From: Hofstenia miamia
Taxonomy: Eukaryota; Xenacoelomorpha; Acoela
Length of the DNA stretch: 64,000 bases
NCBI GenBank assembly: GCA_004352715.1
Contig: SCFE01000021.1
Coordinates: 1,554,917 to 1,618,916, forward strand
Reading direction: 5' to 3'
In this document: in pieces, positions 22,003 through 33,783 of the stretch
How positions within the stretch are numbered: the first letter of the stretch is position 1
Layout of the letters: each line of letters starts with the position of its first letter
Made by a program: the position numbers and the translations under genes
The notes under the pieces: generated by a model
What the model saw: only the letters and a program-made list of their open reading frames with translations
Told to the model about the DNA's origin: nothing
The model's database searches: none

Positions 22003-23821
22003 ATTTATTTCACTTTTTATTTAAATTCTTTGGTAAAACTGAGTTTTATGTAAAATTGAATCTTATTGCGGCAGCTGAAAATATTGTTTGAATGGTCTGA
22101 AATTTTGATTATATTGTTTTTAGGTGCTAATACAACTTTTCCCAAATAGCCGCATACAATTTTCAAAAATTTTGGTTTTCGACCCACCCTACTGGCCATG
22201 TATCCTGGCAGCTGAAAAATATTAAGGAAACTATATACATTATATTTCATGGATTTTGCTATGCACACGTGTTGCAGAACTGTGCCATGAATTTTCAGGC
22301 AAAATATATGAGGGTTGAAAATCTAATTGCTCAATTAAGGCTGCCATCATAAAAAATCAAAGTTGTTCAATGTTTGACAGAGTTTAAATTATCTCAGATG
22401 TTGTTATTACTCCCAACCTTGATCTTGGAAATGATGCCTATAAAATAATCGCCTATATCAAGTCACGATTAGAAAATATCGGTTTCTCTGTCATAATGGA
22501 TGGAAAAGGGACGGACATATAATTGTGTGTCAAGTTATGAAAATGTCAAACTCTATGTTAAGAAAACTTTTAGCCCATGACAGAAATTTTAACCACAATA
22601 ATATATTGAAATTTATGAGTTATTATTATATTTCAGTGAAGCAATTGATTTAAAAAATTTACTTATTAAGAGCTTTTATATTTGTTTTATATCTTGTTCT
22701 CAGAAAAACGTTTTATATTCTTAAATGGATCATTTTGAAAAATGAATCTTAATATTTTAGGACACATTTAACTAAATTCCGTCATATTTTATAATAAAAA
22801 TATGGCCAGAATCATAATTCTAGTAATAATTAAACAATATATTATCCGGTATCCGGTAATTCAATTTACAATCCGGATCCCCTTCCTGGTTAAAATCATA
22901 TAATTTGAGCTCGATTTCACTTGAATTGCAAAACTGCAGTATTTGCCAAAAAAATATCCCAATAGAGCACAAAGAGATGCGATTATGGCATTAGAAAATC
23001 CATATTGAGAAAGTTCCAATTAAGGCTTTTAAAAATCAGAATTGGCATGAAAAGATCCGAGTAAGGCAATTAGTCATCCAATTAATACAAACAAATATCC
23101 GATAAAATTATTTGANATTTCACTTTTTATTTAAATTCTTTGGTAAAACTGAGTTTTATGTAAAATTGAATCTTATTGCGGCAGCTGAAAATATTGTTTG
23201 AATGNTGGAAAAGGGACGGACATATAATTGTGTGTCAAGTTATGAAAATGTCAAACTCTATGTTAAGAAAACTTTTAGCCCATGACAGAAATTTTAACCA
23301 CAATAATATATTGAAATTTATGAGTTATTATTATATTTCAGTGAAGCAATTGATTTAAAAAATTTACTTATTAAGAGCTTTTATATTTGTTTTATATCTT
23401 GTTCTCAGAAAAACGTTTTATATTCTTAAATGGATCATTTTGAAAAATGAATCTTAATATTTTAGGACACATTTAACTAAATTCCGTCATATTTTATAAT
23501 AAAAATATGGCCAGAATCATAATTCTAGTAATAATTAAACAATATATTATCCGGTATCCGGTAATTCAATTTACAATCCGGATCCCCTTCCTGGTTAAAA
23601 TCATATAATTTGAGCTCGATTTCACTTGAATTGCAAAACTGCAGTATTTGCCAAAAAAATATCCCAATAGAGCACAAAGAGATGCGATTATGGCATTAGA
23701 AAATCCATATTGAGAAAGTTCCAATTAAGGCTTTTAAAAATCAGAATTGGCATGAAAAGATCCGAGTAAGGCAATTAGTCATCCAATTAATACAAACAAA
23801 TATCCGATAAAATTATTTGAA
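22003..23821. repeat. Duplicated segment around single-N junctions
   Basis: About 22499-23115 recurs at 23206-23821 without differences I can see. About 22003-22104 recurs at 23117-23204. The joins are single N at 23116 and 23205. The right end of the hAT-like composite is therefore present twice. Most likely an assembly duplication. Confidence 0.85.
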
Positions 23822-23834
23822 CTGAACTAGACCA

Positions 23835-23865
<31 letters not shown>

Positions 23866-24582
23866 CACCAAGATAAGAATTATTATTCTATCGTTGTTAA
23901 ATTTATTATACAAAACTGAATACATTGTTGTTACAAAAACAGTTCTTTAATTCAATTTTTTTATCACAAGTTTATCGGAAAAGTTTGAGCCTTTCATCTG
24001 AATTGTCTATATTTTAATTTTGAAGGCGGTATGTTAAGTACAATAGTTTAGATATTTGGCAAGCAACAACACTGTAACACTTTCATTATATTTTTCTTCA
24101 AATCTCACTGTTTTTGTAACAAATACAAATCAAAGACACTTTATAAATTAAGATTGATAATGAGTGCAATATTTTTTTGAATCGGAGAATAATAAACCAT
24201 AGATAACTACTGTACGTGTATTCATATACTCTACATATACTTTCATACCGCTCGTTCTCAAGTGCATCAGCTGCTGGAAAACACATTTTTCTTTGTGCGT
24301 GTTTCATTTGTACAGAATGTGCACACCTTACTTACCGAAGTCATCCTCAAATAATTGCCAATTATATTATCTGTTCAATGTATATAGTGTTTTTCATAAT
24401 GATACATGCTGGATATTTATTCGCACAATTGGGATGTCTGTTTGCCTTAGTTGGATCTCCTCTTGCCTTCTTCAGATCTCCTAATCCCTATGATGATCTT
24501 TTTGTGCTTCATTGGGATCTCCTAAACACTACATGGATCTCTTTGTGCTCTATTGGGATATTTTTTGGCAAATACTGTAGTT
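23640..24582. mobile_element. Foldback element with inverted minisatellite ends (pogo/Tigger-like)
   Basis: The left end at about 23640 reads CAGTATTTGCCAAAAAAATA then TCCCAATAGAGCACAAAGAG. The reverse complement of the right end (ending about 24580) reads CAGTATTTGCCAAAAAATAT then CCCAATAGAGCACAAAGAG, with TA just outside on the right. Inside each end, degenerate units of about 18-23 bases with the core GAGATCCCAATGAAG are repeated five or six times. CAGT termini, TA target and iterated terminal units are known for pogo/Tigger elements, so I infer a non-autonomous member. The central part has no recognisable gene. The left end also occurs at about 22936 because of the assembly duplication. 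Confidence 0.62.
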
Positions 24583-24751
24583 GTTTCTAACATACTTTGC
24601 TTTTGGCCCGGAAAAGCAATATTGCCAACTTCCATCTCTGATTTAGTTAATTTATTCCATTGTCTTTGTCGTTAGAGATTTCTTTTCACCTCTCAAGGAA
24701 ATTCCAGTTTTTAGTTTATGATCGTTTCTATATTTGGTTGTTGTTTGCCAG

Positions 24752-24910
24752 AATGAATTGGTTCAGAATTATGGAACACTGTCAGTACAATGTGCATTGG
24801 AAGAAAATTTAAATATTTTCATCTCAGAATACCCCGCATATGATACATTGACTAACTGCATTATATCTATTAAGGGATGTCTTAACTACAAGATCGAGTC
24901 GATTAATCGT
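24752..24910 (+). CDS. NCKIPSD: NCKIPSD/SPIN90 exon B (probable)
   Basis: A phase-0 acceptor (TTGTTTGCCAG) precedes an open stretch encoding NELVQNYGTLSVQCALEENL then NIFISEYPAYDTLTNCIIS. This matches the human segment [20 protein letters not shown] that follows exon A, with the spacing expected: V-x-C-x-LEE-x-L-x-I is shared. Phase 0 at its start agrees with the phase-0 end of exon A. The 3' boundary is uncertain. No good donor follows the aligned part, and the sequence runs into a repeat with GTAGTTAAGCC phrases. The first phase-0 GT giving a plausible junction is CGT|GTAGTT, so 24910 is a best guess. Confidence 0.55.
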
Positions 24911-24990
24911 GTAGTTAAGCCGGAGCAAGTCTGCATTCCACAAATTCCCGACAAAGTTGGGCCGATTATATCGTATAGTTAAGCCAGGCC
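24878..24990. repeat. Iterated GTAGTTAAGCC / GTCTTAACTAC inverted repeat
   Basis: GTCTTAACTACAAGATCGA at about 24879 is imperfectly inverted at TCGATTAATCGTGTAGTTAA, and a further direct copy (GATTATATCGTATAGTTAAG) lies at about 24962. The wording resembles the iterated GGACTTAAGCGGG ends of the Tigger-like element at 47.6 kb, so it may be an old pogo/Tigger terminus. It overlaps the proposed 3' end of exon B. Confidence 0.45.
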
Positions 24991-26655
24991 TTTAATGTGT
25001 AAAGATACATAATTAAAGAATTTTTACAGGAGAACTAGTTTCTTGATCAGCTATCGAAAATAATTAATACGTTAGAATTGTTTTTTTCCAAAATACATAC
25101 TTTAAAGAGTCAAAAGCAATTTATTGCAAAAAATCTTTGGTACAAGTCTATAAACTAAAAATAATAATCGTGAAACAATTGATTTTGTGGAATAAGTCCT
25201 TATAGTAAGCCTTTGAATCAACTTTGCAAAACCAAATTTAGATTAATTCTCAAAACAACACTATCGCAATAAATAGTTCACAATCGTCTAGAGGGTGAAC
25301 AAAATTGAAACAAATGAAACTTTCGTGCGCTTTAATTTTTTGTAATTGTGCCCGTAATGCTGTGTACGCCTCCATAGCGACAAAAAAACACATTCCAAAT
25401 CCTGTTATTTTGGAAATTATTTAGCATTGGAAATATTACATCAAATTATAATCGGTGCCATCGTAAAAATATAATACATGGGGATATCTTGACTTAACAA
25501 TTTTAATTTACAAATTATTGTTTGAGATATCTTTATACAAGGACAAGCCTTTTAAATTTTTTAAACATAGAATCGTCAATAAACGATAAAAGTCTTTGAT
25601 ACATGAAATAATGAAAAATGCTTATCTGAGGCTGGATTTCAACAGGGGCTTCAGAAGAATTCTTAGTGGGCAGGGCAGTTTTTATAAAAGGGTAAAAAAA
25701 AATTTATGTATTTGCAAAAATAGATCAAATTTTTCGATATTAAACAATCGTCATGAAAAATAAAACACATCAACATATATTAACAAAATTTGCATATGGC
25801 AAAGACTGCCTCCCTCAAAATGATTTTCCCCTTGAAAAAGACAACAGGGGCAGCTGTCATCCCCGCACTCCTCTGTTCCGGTGCTCCTGGATTTCAACAT
25901 CCCTATTTTTGTTTTTGGTGATTGCTCTTCCGCGTAAATCTTAAATACTACAATTATGTACATTTATCATTTATCTTCTATTTCACAGAAAGAATGTTGT
26001 TTTCTACTTTAAGATTAAAATACACGAGGATTTTCATATTGCTTTTGGTAAGTTTATCTGAAATGCTTGCAATAAATTTTTCGATCTATGATACGTACAG
26101 TTTCACTAAATATTAATAATCATTTTCCTTGCCAATGAAATTTTCAGCAGTATTCAATTTGGCGACTTTAACGTGAAATTACGAAATATGTTTATCTTGT
26201 ACAGACATTGAATTTTAGCAAAATTCCCTCAATCAATAAATTTTTGAAATTTCACTTTGATAGTGGTCAATATATCCTGATAGCATTTTAACGTCAAATA
26301 ACCCTTTTACTAGTAAATAGAATTTTGAAAAGTTCAACCTCTTCCCATTATAGTAAATAGAGGTTTAAACTCTAGCGTGTTTTACTGTTTTGTGCAGCCA
26401 TGGAGTTCTGCGATACCCAACACCTGTACGCAACACGATTTTTCCCGAATACGCAATTGGGGCGGATGTTCATTAATGTTTACACTCTTTAATAGAAGTA
26501 AATAGTTCCTCAGTTTTAAAATGATTTATTAAAATTATGAAAACATTGATTTTTGTATTTATATATATATATATATATATATAGTCTTTTGCAAGAGAAA
26601 CTATGCAATTTTTTCTGCATCAATTAGCCTTTTAACATTAATATAACAATCTTTA
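24991..26655. other. NCKIPSD intron, mostly unassigned
   Basis: AT-rich, no gene recognised. A segment at about 25628-25905 has phrases typical of MITE ends (GGCTGGATTTCAACAGGGGC and, inverted, GTGCTCCTGGATTTCAACAT). A (TA)n run lies at about 26563-26582. Confidence 0.4.
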
Positions 26656-26661
26656 CCAGCA

Positions 26662-27165
26662 GAGGCGTAGCCAGCCCATGTAATGTAGGGGAGGGGTAAA
26701 GAAAAATATATAGCAATTTTGAAAAGAACGCGGCATAGCTTTGCCACCGACTACCGTCGCAGAAATCCGAAGCTCACCGCAGTATACGGCAATAGCTGGC
26801 TTTGCCGCAATATCCATATTTACGAGCTTATTTATTTAAAAGTTCATACGGTTTTACTGTTAGCATTCTTTTCATCTAGGTTACAAATTCTATTCATATT
26901 TAAAATTTGTATTTTTCTTAAAATAGTTAATATTGGTATTTTTATATTAATTTTTTAATCTTTAATGTACTTTGACCGACGGTGCCACCGCATGTTTTCT
27001 CGCCGCAGTATACTGGAATGACCGTTTTCCTAGCCGCTACCGTACCGCACTGCAGCATACTGCGGTGTACCGCCCCGCGCGCATCTCTAGTACTAATGAG
27101 CTACTTACTATTCTCTCTGAAGGGAGGGCGATATGATTTCAATTGTAGCTACGCCACGTTGCATC
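26662..27165. mobile_element. hAT-like terminal fragments
   Basis: The left end CAGAGGCGTAGCCAGCCC at about 26662 and the inverted GTAGCTACGCCA at about 27146 share GGCGTAGC. Between them lies a GC-richer block with GCCGCAGTATACTGG, ACCGCACTGCAGCATACTGC and a terminus reading TAGAGATGCGCGCGGGGCGG on the reverse strand (about 27070-27091). That reads like a second hAT terminus nested in the first. No perfect TSD was found for either, so the call is by terminal wording only. Confidence 0.5.
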
Positions 27166-28040
27166 TACTATCCAAAAAATCCTGAAAACAAAATGAAGTG
27201 AAAAGAAATTGAAGCTTCAATTCATCAAGTAAATTCTGCATTAAGGCACAGAGACCTGATCAAGTAACAATAAATGTATCAAATGTCCTATTTGAAAAGT
27301 GCATCTCCAAAATTTATTAATGTTACACAATCTCAGCCATTACAAGGACGACACATATTTTATATTTTCGAGCTATTTGATTTGTTATAATCTTCTAATT
27401 GAAACTAAAGATTAGCCTTAATGCAGCCTAATTAGTTTTTTGAAGGAACGCTTTTATTAGGTCTATATAATTATATTTAACTTTTTTCTAAGCAGTTTCA
27501 TGACCCACTAAAAACACGCCTGGAACCTGCAGCAAGAGCTTTAAAAAGGAAGACCAACCTGAATGATACAAATATGAATCTTGACCAACATATTTTTTGG
27601 GAATTTTATAGCATTTTCATACTGTAATCTATCTACCAATAAATTTAACTTTTTTGATGCATACGTATTAAATATAATGGTTGATAGTTATAAATTTTGA
27701 AATTTTTTTAATCAACAGCAATATTTGTCTTTCGTTTCACATTATTAAGAAGTACACTACAACAAGTATTAGAGATATAAAATACTACACTAATGATATT
27801 TACAAAAGTGTGCTTTAAAACTGGGTATTTTGTAGAAGATTTGAATCATGAAATTGGAGGTTATTTAAGATTGTATCATTATTTTACATGGTAACCACTC
27901 AGGGTAAAGATATCATTGAATAATTTCAACTGAATTTCTTGAAGGAATAATCAATGCACCCATGTTAATTTATTAATATACTGAAAACAAGTGGCATAAT
28001 CATTTACATCAGCACATCTTAAGTCCGAATGTGACAAGTG

Positions 28041-28075
<35 letters not shown>

Positions 28076-28190
28076 TATTTGCAGAAATAACTTTTTCTTT
28101 GTAAAATTCAACGTATTTATTTTGCATTTGCAAAAAGTTTGTCATTTGCAACAAAATAATTTTTAAATGTCAATTAATGCATTTTCGATC
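27166..28190. other. NCKIPSD intron, no feature recognised
   Basis: AT-rich intronic sequence. A (TA)n microsatellite ending in TAG lies at about 28044-28073. Confidence 0.4.
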
Positions 28191-29190
28191 NNNNNNNNNN
28201 NNNNNNNNNNNNNNNNNNNNNNNNNNNNNNNNNNNNNNNNNNNNNNNNNNNNNNNNNNNNNNNNNNNNNNNNNNNNNNNNNNNNNNNNNNNNNNNNNNNN
28301 NNNNNNNNNNNNNNNNNNNNNNNNNNNNNNNNNNNNNNNNNNNNNNNNNNNNNNNNNNNNNNNNNNNNNNNNNNNNNNNNNNNNNNNNNNNNNNNNNNNN
28401 NNNNNNNNNNNNNNNNNNNNNNNNNNNNNNNNNNNNNNNNNNNNNNNNNNNNNNNNNNNNNNNNNNNNNNNNNNNNNNNNNNNNNNNNNNNNNNNNNNNN
28501 NNNNNNNNNNNNNNNNNNNNNNNNNNNNNNNNNNNNNNNNNNNNNNNNNNNNNNNNNNNNNNNNNNNNNNNNNNNNNNNNNNNNNNNNNNNNNNNNNNNN
28601 NNNNNNNNNNNNNNNNNNNNNNNNNNNNNNNNNNNNNNNNNNNNNNNNNNNNNNNNNNNNNNNNNNNNNNNNNNNNNNNNNNNNNNNNNNNNNNNNNNNN
28701 NNNNNNNNNNNNNNNNNNNNNNNNNNNNNNNNNNNNNNNNNNNNNNNNNNNNNNNNNNNNNNNNNNNNNNNNNNNNNNNNNNNNNNNNNNNNNNNNNNNN
28801 NNNNNNNNNNNNNNNNNNNNNNNNNNNNNNNNNNNNNNNNNNNNNNNNNNNNNNNNNNNNNNNNNNNNNNNNNNNNNNNNNNNNNNNNNNNNNNNNNNNN
28901 NNNNNNNNNNNNNNNNNNNNNNNNNNNNNNNNNNNNNNNNNNNNNNNNNNNNNNNNNNNNNNNNNNNNNNNNNNNNNNNNNNNNNNNNNNNNNNNNNNNN
29001 NNNNNNNNNNNNNNNNNNNNNNNNNNNNNNNNNNNNNNNNNNNNNNNNNNNNNNNNNNNNNNNNNNNNNNNNNNNNNNNNNNNNNNNNNNNNNNNNNNNN
29101 NNNNNNNNNNNNNNNNNNNNNNNNNNNNNNNNNNNNNNNNNNNNNNNNNNNNNNNNNNNNNNNNNNNNNNNNNNNNNNNNNNNNNNNNNN
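28191..29190. other. Assembly gap (1000 N)
   Basis: An exact 1000-base N run, which suggests a default gap size. It is followed immediately by a (TA)n tract (29191-29210). Confidence 0.99.
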
Positions 29191-29599
29191 TATATATATA
29201 TATATATATAGACTTCAGAAGGACAAGATTTCACCAAAACAATGCATGTTATGTTCGTTAGTGATGATCTTTGATTTTATTGTCTTTTTACGTTTTCGCA
29301 CATAAAAAATTTTAACAAAACAAATTCCACTAGACAACTGTGTATTAATGATTGAAATGAAGATCGAAAGCGTCTTGTTGAAATGTAGAATGAAAATTTA
29401 ATTAATATTCTATGAACCAAGAATTTATTTCGAACAATTTGCAATGTCGGTTAAACCGTAGCAAGCATTTGCGTAAGTTCCAGTAAGTGACTCCATCTCG
29501 ATAATCCCACCCGTCAACTAATGATCACAAGGAGCGATTTACTTTGCACATCAAGTAGTTTAGCAAAACAACTTCCAACAAAAATTGTGTATAAAGACT

Positions 29600-30250
29600 G
29601 AAGCGAAATCCTGAACGTCCTAATAAAAATATAGTTAATATTCTTTGCACTTGTAGGCATTTTGATTAAGTGACAATGTTGAGGAAGTCTGTTACACAGC
29701 AACCACCATTTGTTTAGTCAGTCCCGGTACCGGTAACCTATTCTCTTTCTCTAAACGGACCCGCTCGGCAAATGATTGCAAATAGCCATTTATTCCAACA
29801 CTTAATTTATTTCCATTAACTAAGGATAAATGCTTTGAATGAAGAAGGCGATTTCTTGACACAATATTATGTGGGAAATAATTCATCAAATGAACCAATT
29901 TCCAAAATGAAGTTAAGTTATTCTCTCGATGCAAGTAAAATAGGACAAGCAGACGTCCTTTTAATGATTTGTTAGAATTGTCAACATTGACAAGTTTCAA
30001 ACATCAATTCCAAGTAGATTTGAAATATTTTTCTATGTCTAAGTCAAACACTTCCAACTTCAACTCAAAGCAAGGCAAAATAAATGTCAATTCTAATGTT
30101 TTAACTAAATGTACAGTATCATACATTAAATAGATTGATGATGCACGAAAAGGAATGCAATTCATATCATAATTGTATCTTAGATAATTATCAAGAACTA
30201 ATTTGTTATTGTATTGTAAAAAGAGAAACAACAACTTGATAAATATCGAT
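29600..30250 (-). pseudogene. P-element/THAP9-like transposase fragment (tentative)
   Basis: Two minus-strand frames contribute. Positions 30234-30004 encode a peptide with FRASSIYLMYDTVHLVKTLE, resembling the D-x-x-H-L-(I/V)-K block of P-element-type transposases. Positions 30000-29692 encode TSFWKLVHLMNYFP and, near the end, GYLQSFAERVRLEKE then PVPGLTKQMVVAV. The latter recalls the L-T-K-(Q/E)-T-x-x-A block further along. A stop (30004) separates the two frames, and neither end of an element was found. The family call is by motif only. Confidence 0.48.
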
Positions 30251-30826
30251 AGTCATGTTAACTATGAGGCAATAGATGCTGGCATAAGTTTCTCCTTTGC
30301 ATTAAATTCGTTTCTGTTATATTGGATTTATTGATTATACATTATGCTTCAAAAAACAGGATACATAAGGATGCGAATTTTTAGCATTAAGGCCTTCAAT
30401 AAACATTGATGAATCGATATCTCTTCTGCAGAGTTTCTACAAGTACCTTGGAATTGCTTTTCGCTTAGATTCAATATTTTGTAGTTCTTTTGTTTGATAA
30501 TTTTTTTTCATGTTTATAGCATTATCTAATGATTTCTAAATTCTTTGTCAATAAGAAACTTATCACATAAATGAAATTTTTAAGCTGATTTATAAAAGGG
30601 AACTATAGATATATACATATACATATTCTTCATTATTGGACAATGTGCAGAATTTTTTCTGGACACCAGCACTGCTATGTTTTACTAAGTGTCAATGTTC
30701 CTTTTTTGGACATAATTTTGCTTTCAACTATCGTTTTGATATGCCACTAAAAACAGGTCCAAAATAAATTCAGCCTAGTGAAAGTCAGAATATTTCCTCT
30801 TTTCCTTTTGGTGCATTTGCGTTCAG

Positions 30827-30961
30827 GTGACTGTTGCTTCCAGCGAAAAATTTCTTAGTAAACTCAGAATGATCAAGAACTGCTTGAAAACAATGATGGA
30901 TGATGACCACCTAGAAAAAGTTTCCTTTTATATTGCGAAAGGTTTTTTGAAAGAAATTTAA
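30827..30961 (+). pseudogene. hAT C-terminal dimerization-domain remnant
   Basis: An open stretch reads VTVASSEKFLSKLRMIKNCL then KTMMDDDHLEKVSFYIAK and ends at a TAA. It matches the hAT dimerization motif, whose usual form is PVTVASAERSFSKLKLIKNY followed by LRSTMSQERL. Glu-Lys replaces the Glu-Arg pair and Ser is Leu at the FSK position, so it is decayed. The preceding bases (about 30790-30826) weakly extend the match in a neighbouring frame. No other part of the transposase was found nearby. Confidence 0.75.
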
Positions 30962-31937
30962 AAATGGATTGTGTAATAAAAACTGATAGTTACAATTGAA
31001 GAAACAGCCATTGGTTTTTTATGTGTATTTGAAGTGTTCAAATCATATTGTTTTCTTAATATTATTAGCAAATAATCAAAGGTCAAATAATTTTTTGTTA
31101 ATGTAGATACCCTTTGAATTAGGGTAGGGGAACATTAAAGAACTTTTTATTATAAAAGATTAATTTCAATAGGTATCAGATCGAATTTTGTTTGGAAACT
31201 GAAATTGCTTTGTAGCCAATATAGAATTTTTTTGTCATTTTGTCAACATTAGGATGTTTATAATTAGGACAGTAAAAAAGCAAAACCGAAAATTTGCATA
31301 ATCGGAAACTGGTAAAAATCCTCTGAAGTTGATTGTTTACCACGGCAATTAATTGTTGTATTTGACTGACGTCATTGTTTGATTTTTTCCATGTTTACTG
31401 ATCAAATTATGAATTGATAAGTCCTATATCAAGATAATACCACCCTGTACTTACAGCAAAGATAATAAGGGTGAACCTACCTTATGAAAAACTTTTCACA
31501 TTTTATACTGCGATCATTGTCTAATATATATTTTTTTCATATTTTGGTAATTATTATATGGACTATCAATATTGCACTATGCATGTAGTACGTTTATTAA
31601 AAATATGATGATTCTAGAGGCAGCAATTTTGCTAATGCATCCCGCACATATTTTTACTCGAAGGCCTTTGCTTTTGGGCATTATACAATATTGAATTTTC
31701 AATCTAATTAAATGCGTGCTCTCTAATGGAATTCGTGATGAAATAATCTACAACGCGTGAATTCATTCCCGCAATTATTTATCGACAAGCCCAACTGTGC
31801 AAATATATTTCCCAATTTGCATCGTGTCGCGTCCATGTGTTAATATATCGCAGATGTCCATGGTACAACAAACTAATAACTGTTGTATAGTTAAGTGCTT
31901 GAGTAAATTTTTAGATTTACATGCTCAGTATGTTTAG
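30962..31937. other. NCKIPSD intron, no feature recognised
   Basis: AT-rich intronic DNA with no coding similarity seen. Confidence 0.45.
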
Positions 31938-32151
31938 GGGGTTGAGCTTTTAAAGACATTGTCTGCCTCACTTGACCGACTGCTGAAGGATGAGCCTTCG
32001 TCACTCCTGCCACTTGTTGACTGTTTATGTAATTTGTTAGCTTCAACTGAGATGTCTCCGTACGCTGCCGATGTCTTGCTAGACCTCTCATTGGCTCATA
32101 CAACTTATCTTGTTCAATGTGCTGCCCATAATTCTGCTTTTAAAAGCCTAG
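31938..32151 (+). CDS. NCKIPSD: NCKIPSD/SPIN90 exon C
   Basis: Begins after acceptor GTATGTTTAG (an alternative AG lies nine bases on, also phase 0) and ends at donor CTAG|GTATTA. The 71-residue peptide includes GVELLKTLSASLDRLLKDEP then SSLLPLVDCLCNLLASTEMS, and ends CAAHNSAFKSL. It corresponds to the human segment running from [20 protein letters not shown] to VSSVLPVELA: a Leu-rich helical pair with a Cys in the middle (human LLLLKCFGAMCSLD against window LVDCLCNLLASTE). The exon ends one base into a codon, which pairs with the two-base start of exon D to make a Val codon. Together with exon D this forms part of the armadillo-like leucine-rich domain. Confidence 0.78.
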
Positions 32152-33783
32152 GTATTAACTTTTCATCTATTAATATCGGTTGCGTCAATGGCGATGTTTA
32201 CAGCACTTACTAGAGCTTAAACGTCATAATTTTCTTTTCATCTCGTAGGATATCGGTTTTATTTGTTTTCTTTCCAAGTTGTGTGCAGACTACATTTTTA
32301 CTGACGCATCTAAGTCGCTCTAATTTAATTATGTTGATATAATTTTAAGGTGTGAAAGCAATAATCATAATTTGTAGATTTTTATTTTTTCTACATTTTA
32401 TTCATTCACCACTTTGTGATAAAATTTTATTGGAAACATTTTCTCGCTGTTGTAGATTTTTTCCTTAGTTTATTCGGTCAGTAAACAAAATTTTCGGGGA
32501 TCATAAAAATTTGACAAATAGTTTATTTGACAAGAGTTTTGCGACTTGCACCTTAAGCTGGTAGAACTAATAGTTAATCGCACAACTCTCCTCAAAACAT
32601 AAACTTAGAACCTCATTTCGTTTTCCAAAAATTACTTCAATTTCTAAATAAATAAGGCGAACCAATCGCAGGTGTATTCATACTCATGCGTTAATGTTGT
32701 AATAATCCTTGCTGATATCGATTGCTGTATAAATAAGAGTAATGTATACCACATTTCATGAAAAATAGGCGCCTCAATACTTTGAGGGGGTAAATACACG
32801 CTGTACTCCTCTGATTATGTATAGATATGTAATAGAATATAATGAATTCTTCTTCGCAATACAAATATAAAAAATAATTTTCAACAAATTTTTGTACCAT
32901 CATAATACGGTTCTTCTGTAATATATTCGTTCTTAACACTATGTATATTGCAACGTTTTTCGCAAAGTGTTTATTAATGGTTTTTGCTTTATTTGTCACG
33001 TGCAGAGAATCTTGCACGAGCAGTATCGGATATTTCAACGTGGAAGTATGGTACACGGTTTTGTATAAACGCACGATATAAACCATGGGTGGTCCTGCGA
33101 AAGCGCCTGAATTTATAGTTTGTAAAATCTTGAAAGCTCCTCTGCTTCACAAGTTTAAATGGGCCCTCTTACAATTAGTCTCTTTCTGCTCCGCGCCTGA
33201 CATTTACTATAATTCACCTTTTCAACTAACGACTAACCTTTATTGCTAAATTCGACGGAATTAAGAACTAATCAGAATTCTAGATAATGGTTTAATTAAC
33301 TTCATCACTAGGAATCGGAACAATTGTTGGCAAAAACCCGGAAAATAGTCTAAAATTGTTAAATTAGTTGCTCTAAGCGAATGTTTTTTTAGTTGTAAAA
33401 TGGCTCTATGAAGTCAAAATGAAACATCAAATACACATCTTGATACATCACTACAACTTCAACGATAAAATGAACAATGTACAAGCACTCCAACTGTCTT
33501 CAAAACGACATAAATGAGCACTTCTATACAGTTTTTGCAACTATGTTGCTTTTGTAAAATATTTTTCGGAATTTAGACGATAGTGTATATCTTCCGTATA
33601 TGTTTTTTATACATGTCGCCAACTATTAAACTTGCCGAAAAGTGCCGAAATATTTAAAATAGTTAAAAATAGTTGGTGTTAAAATAAATATAAAGACCCC
33701 AAAAAACCAGTTATTCTTGCTTTTCAAGACTTGCTAGATAACTTTTTTCCCATTCCTATTCATCACTAATAAATATTTTGTAG
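32152..33783. other. NCKIPSD intron between exons C and D
   Basis: Starts with GTATTA and ends with ATATTTTGTAG. No other coding exon or defined transposon was recognised; a minus-strand ORF at 32691-33086 has no similarity I know. Confidence 0.7.

Larger units (their letters stand above)
14906..22896. mobile_element. hAT-like composite transposon, 8-bp TSD, with nested piggyBac
   Basis: The direct repeat GTTAAAAT occurs at 14906-14913 and 22889-22896. Between these copies the sequence starts TAGGGATGTACTGG and ends GGATCCCCTTCCTG, that is CAGGAAGGGGATCC on the other strand. Both ends continue into ATCCGGAT and ACCGGAT phrases, giving imperfect terminal inverted repeats of the hAT style (YAGGG/CAGGA, 8-bp TSD). 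A subterminal block at about 15490-15680 (GGCCATTAGGATGGGTCG, CAGCTGCCGC) reappears inverted at about 22060-22220. The interior carries a transposase-like gene on the minus strand (18.6-21.45 kb) and a complete piggyBac insertion. The assembled length (7975 bp) is inflated by the insertion and by assembly duplications. It sits in an intron of NCKIPSD. Confidence 0.68.

Noticed and set aside
22936-24582. Repeat arrays as a possible CRISPR
   Set aside because: Units are degenerate, contiguous without spacers, and inverted between the two ends; the host is a eukaryote.
24216-24590. 124-codon + strand ORF
   Set aside because: It overlaps the minisatellite arm of the foldback element, whose repeat produces the repetitive residues.
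32691-33086. 131-codon minus-strand ORF between exons C and D
   Set aside because: Composition is Tyr/Ile/Phe-rich as for random AT-rich frames, with no motif and no similarity that I recognise.
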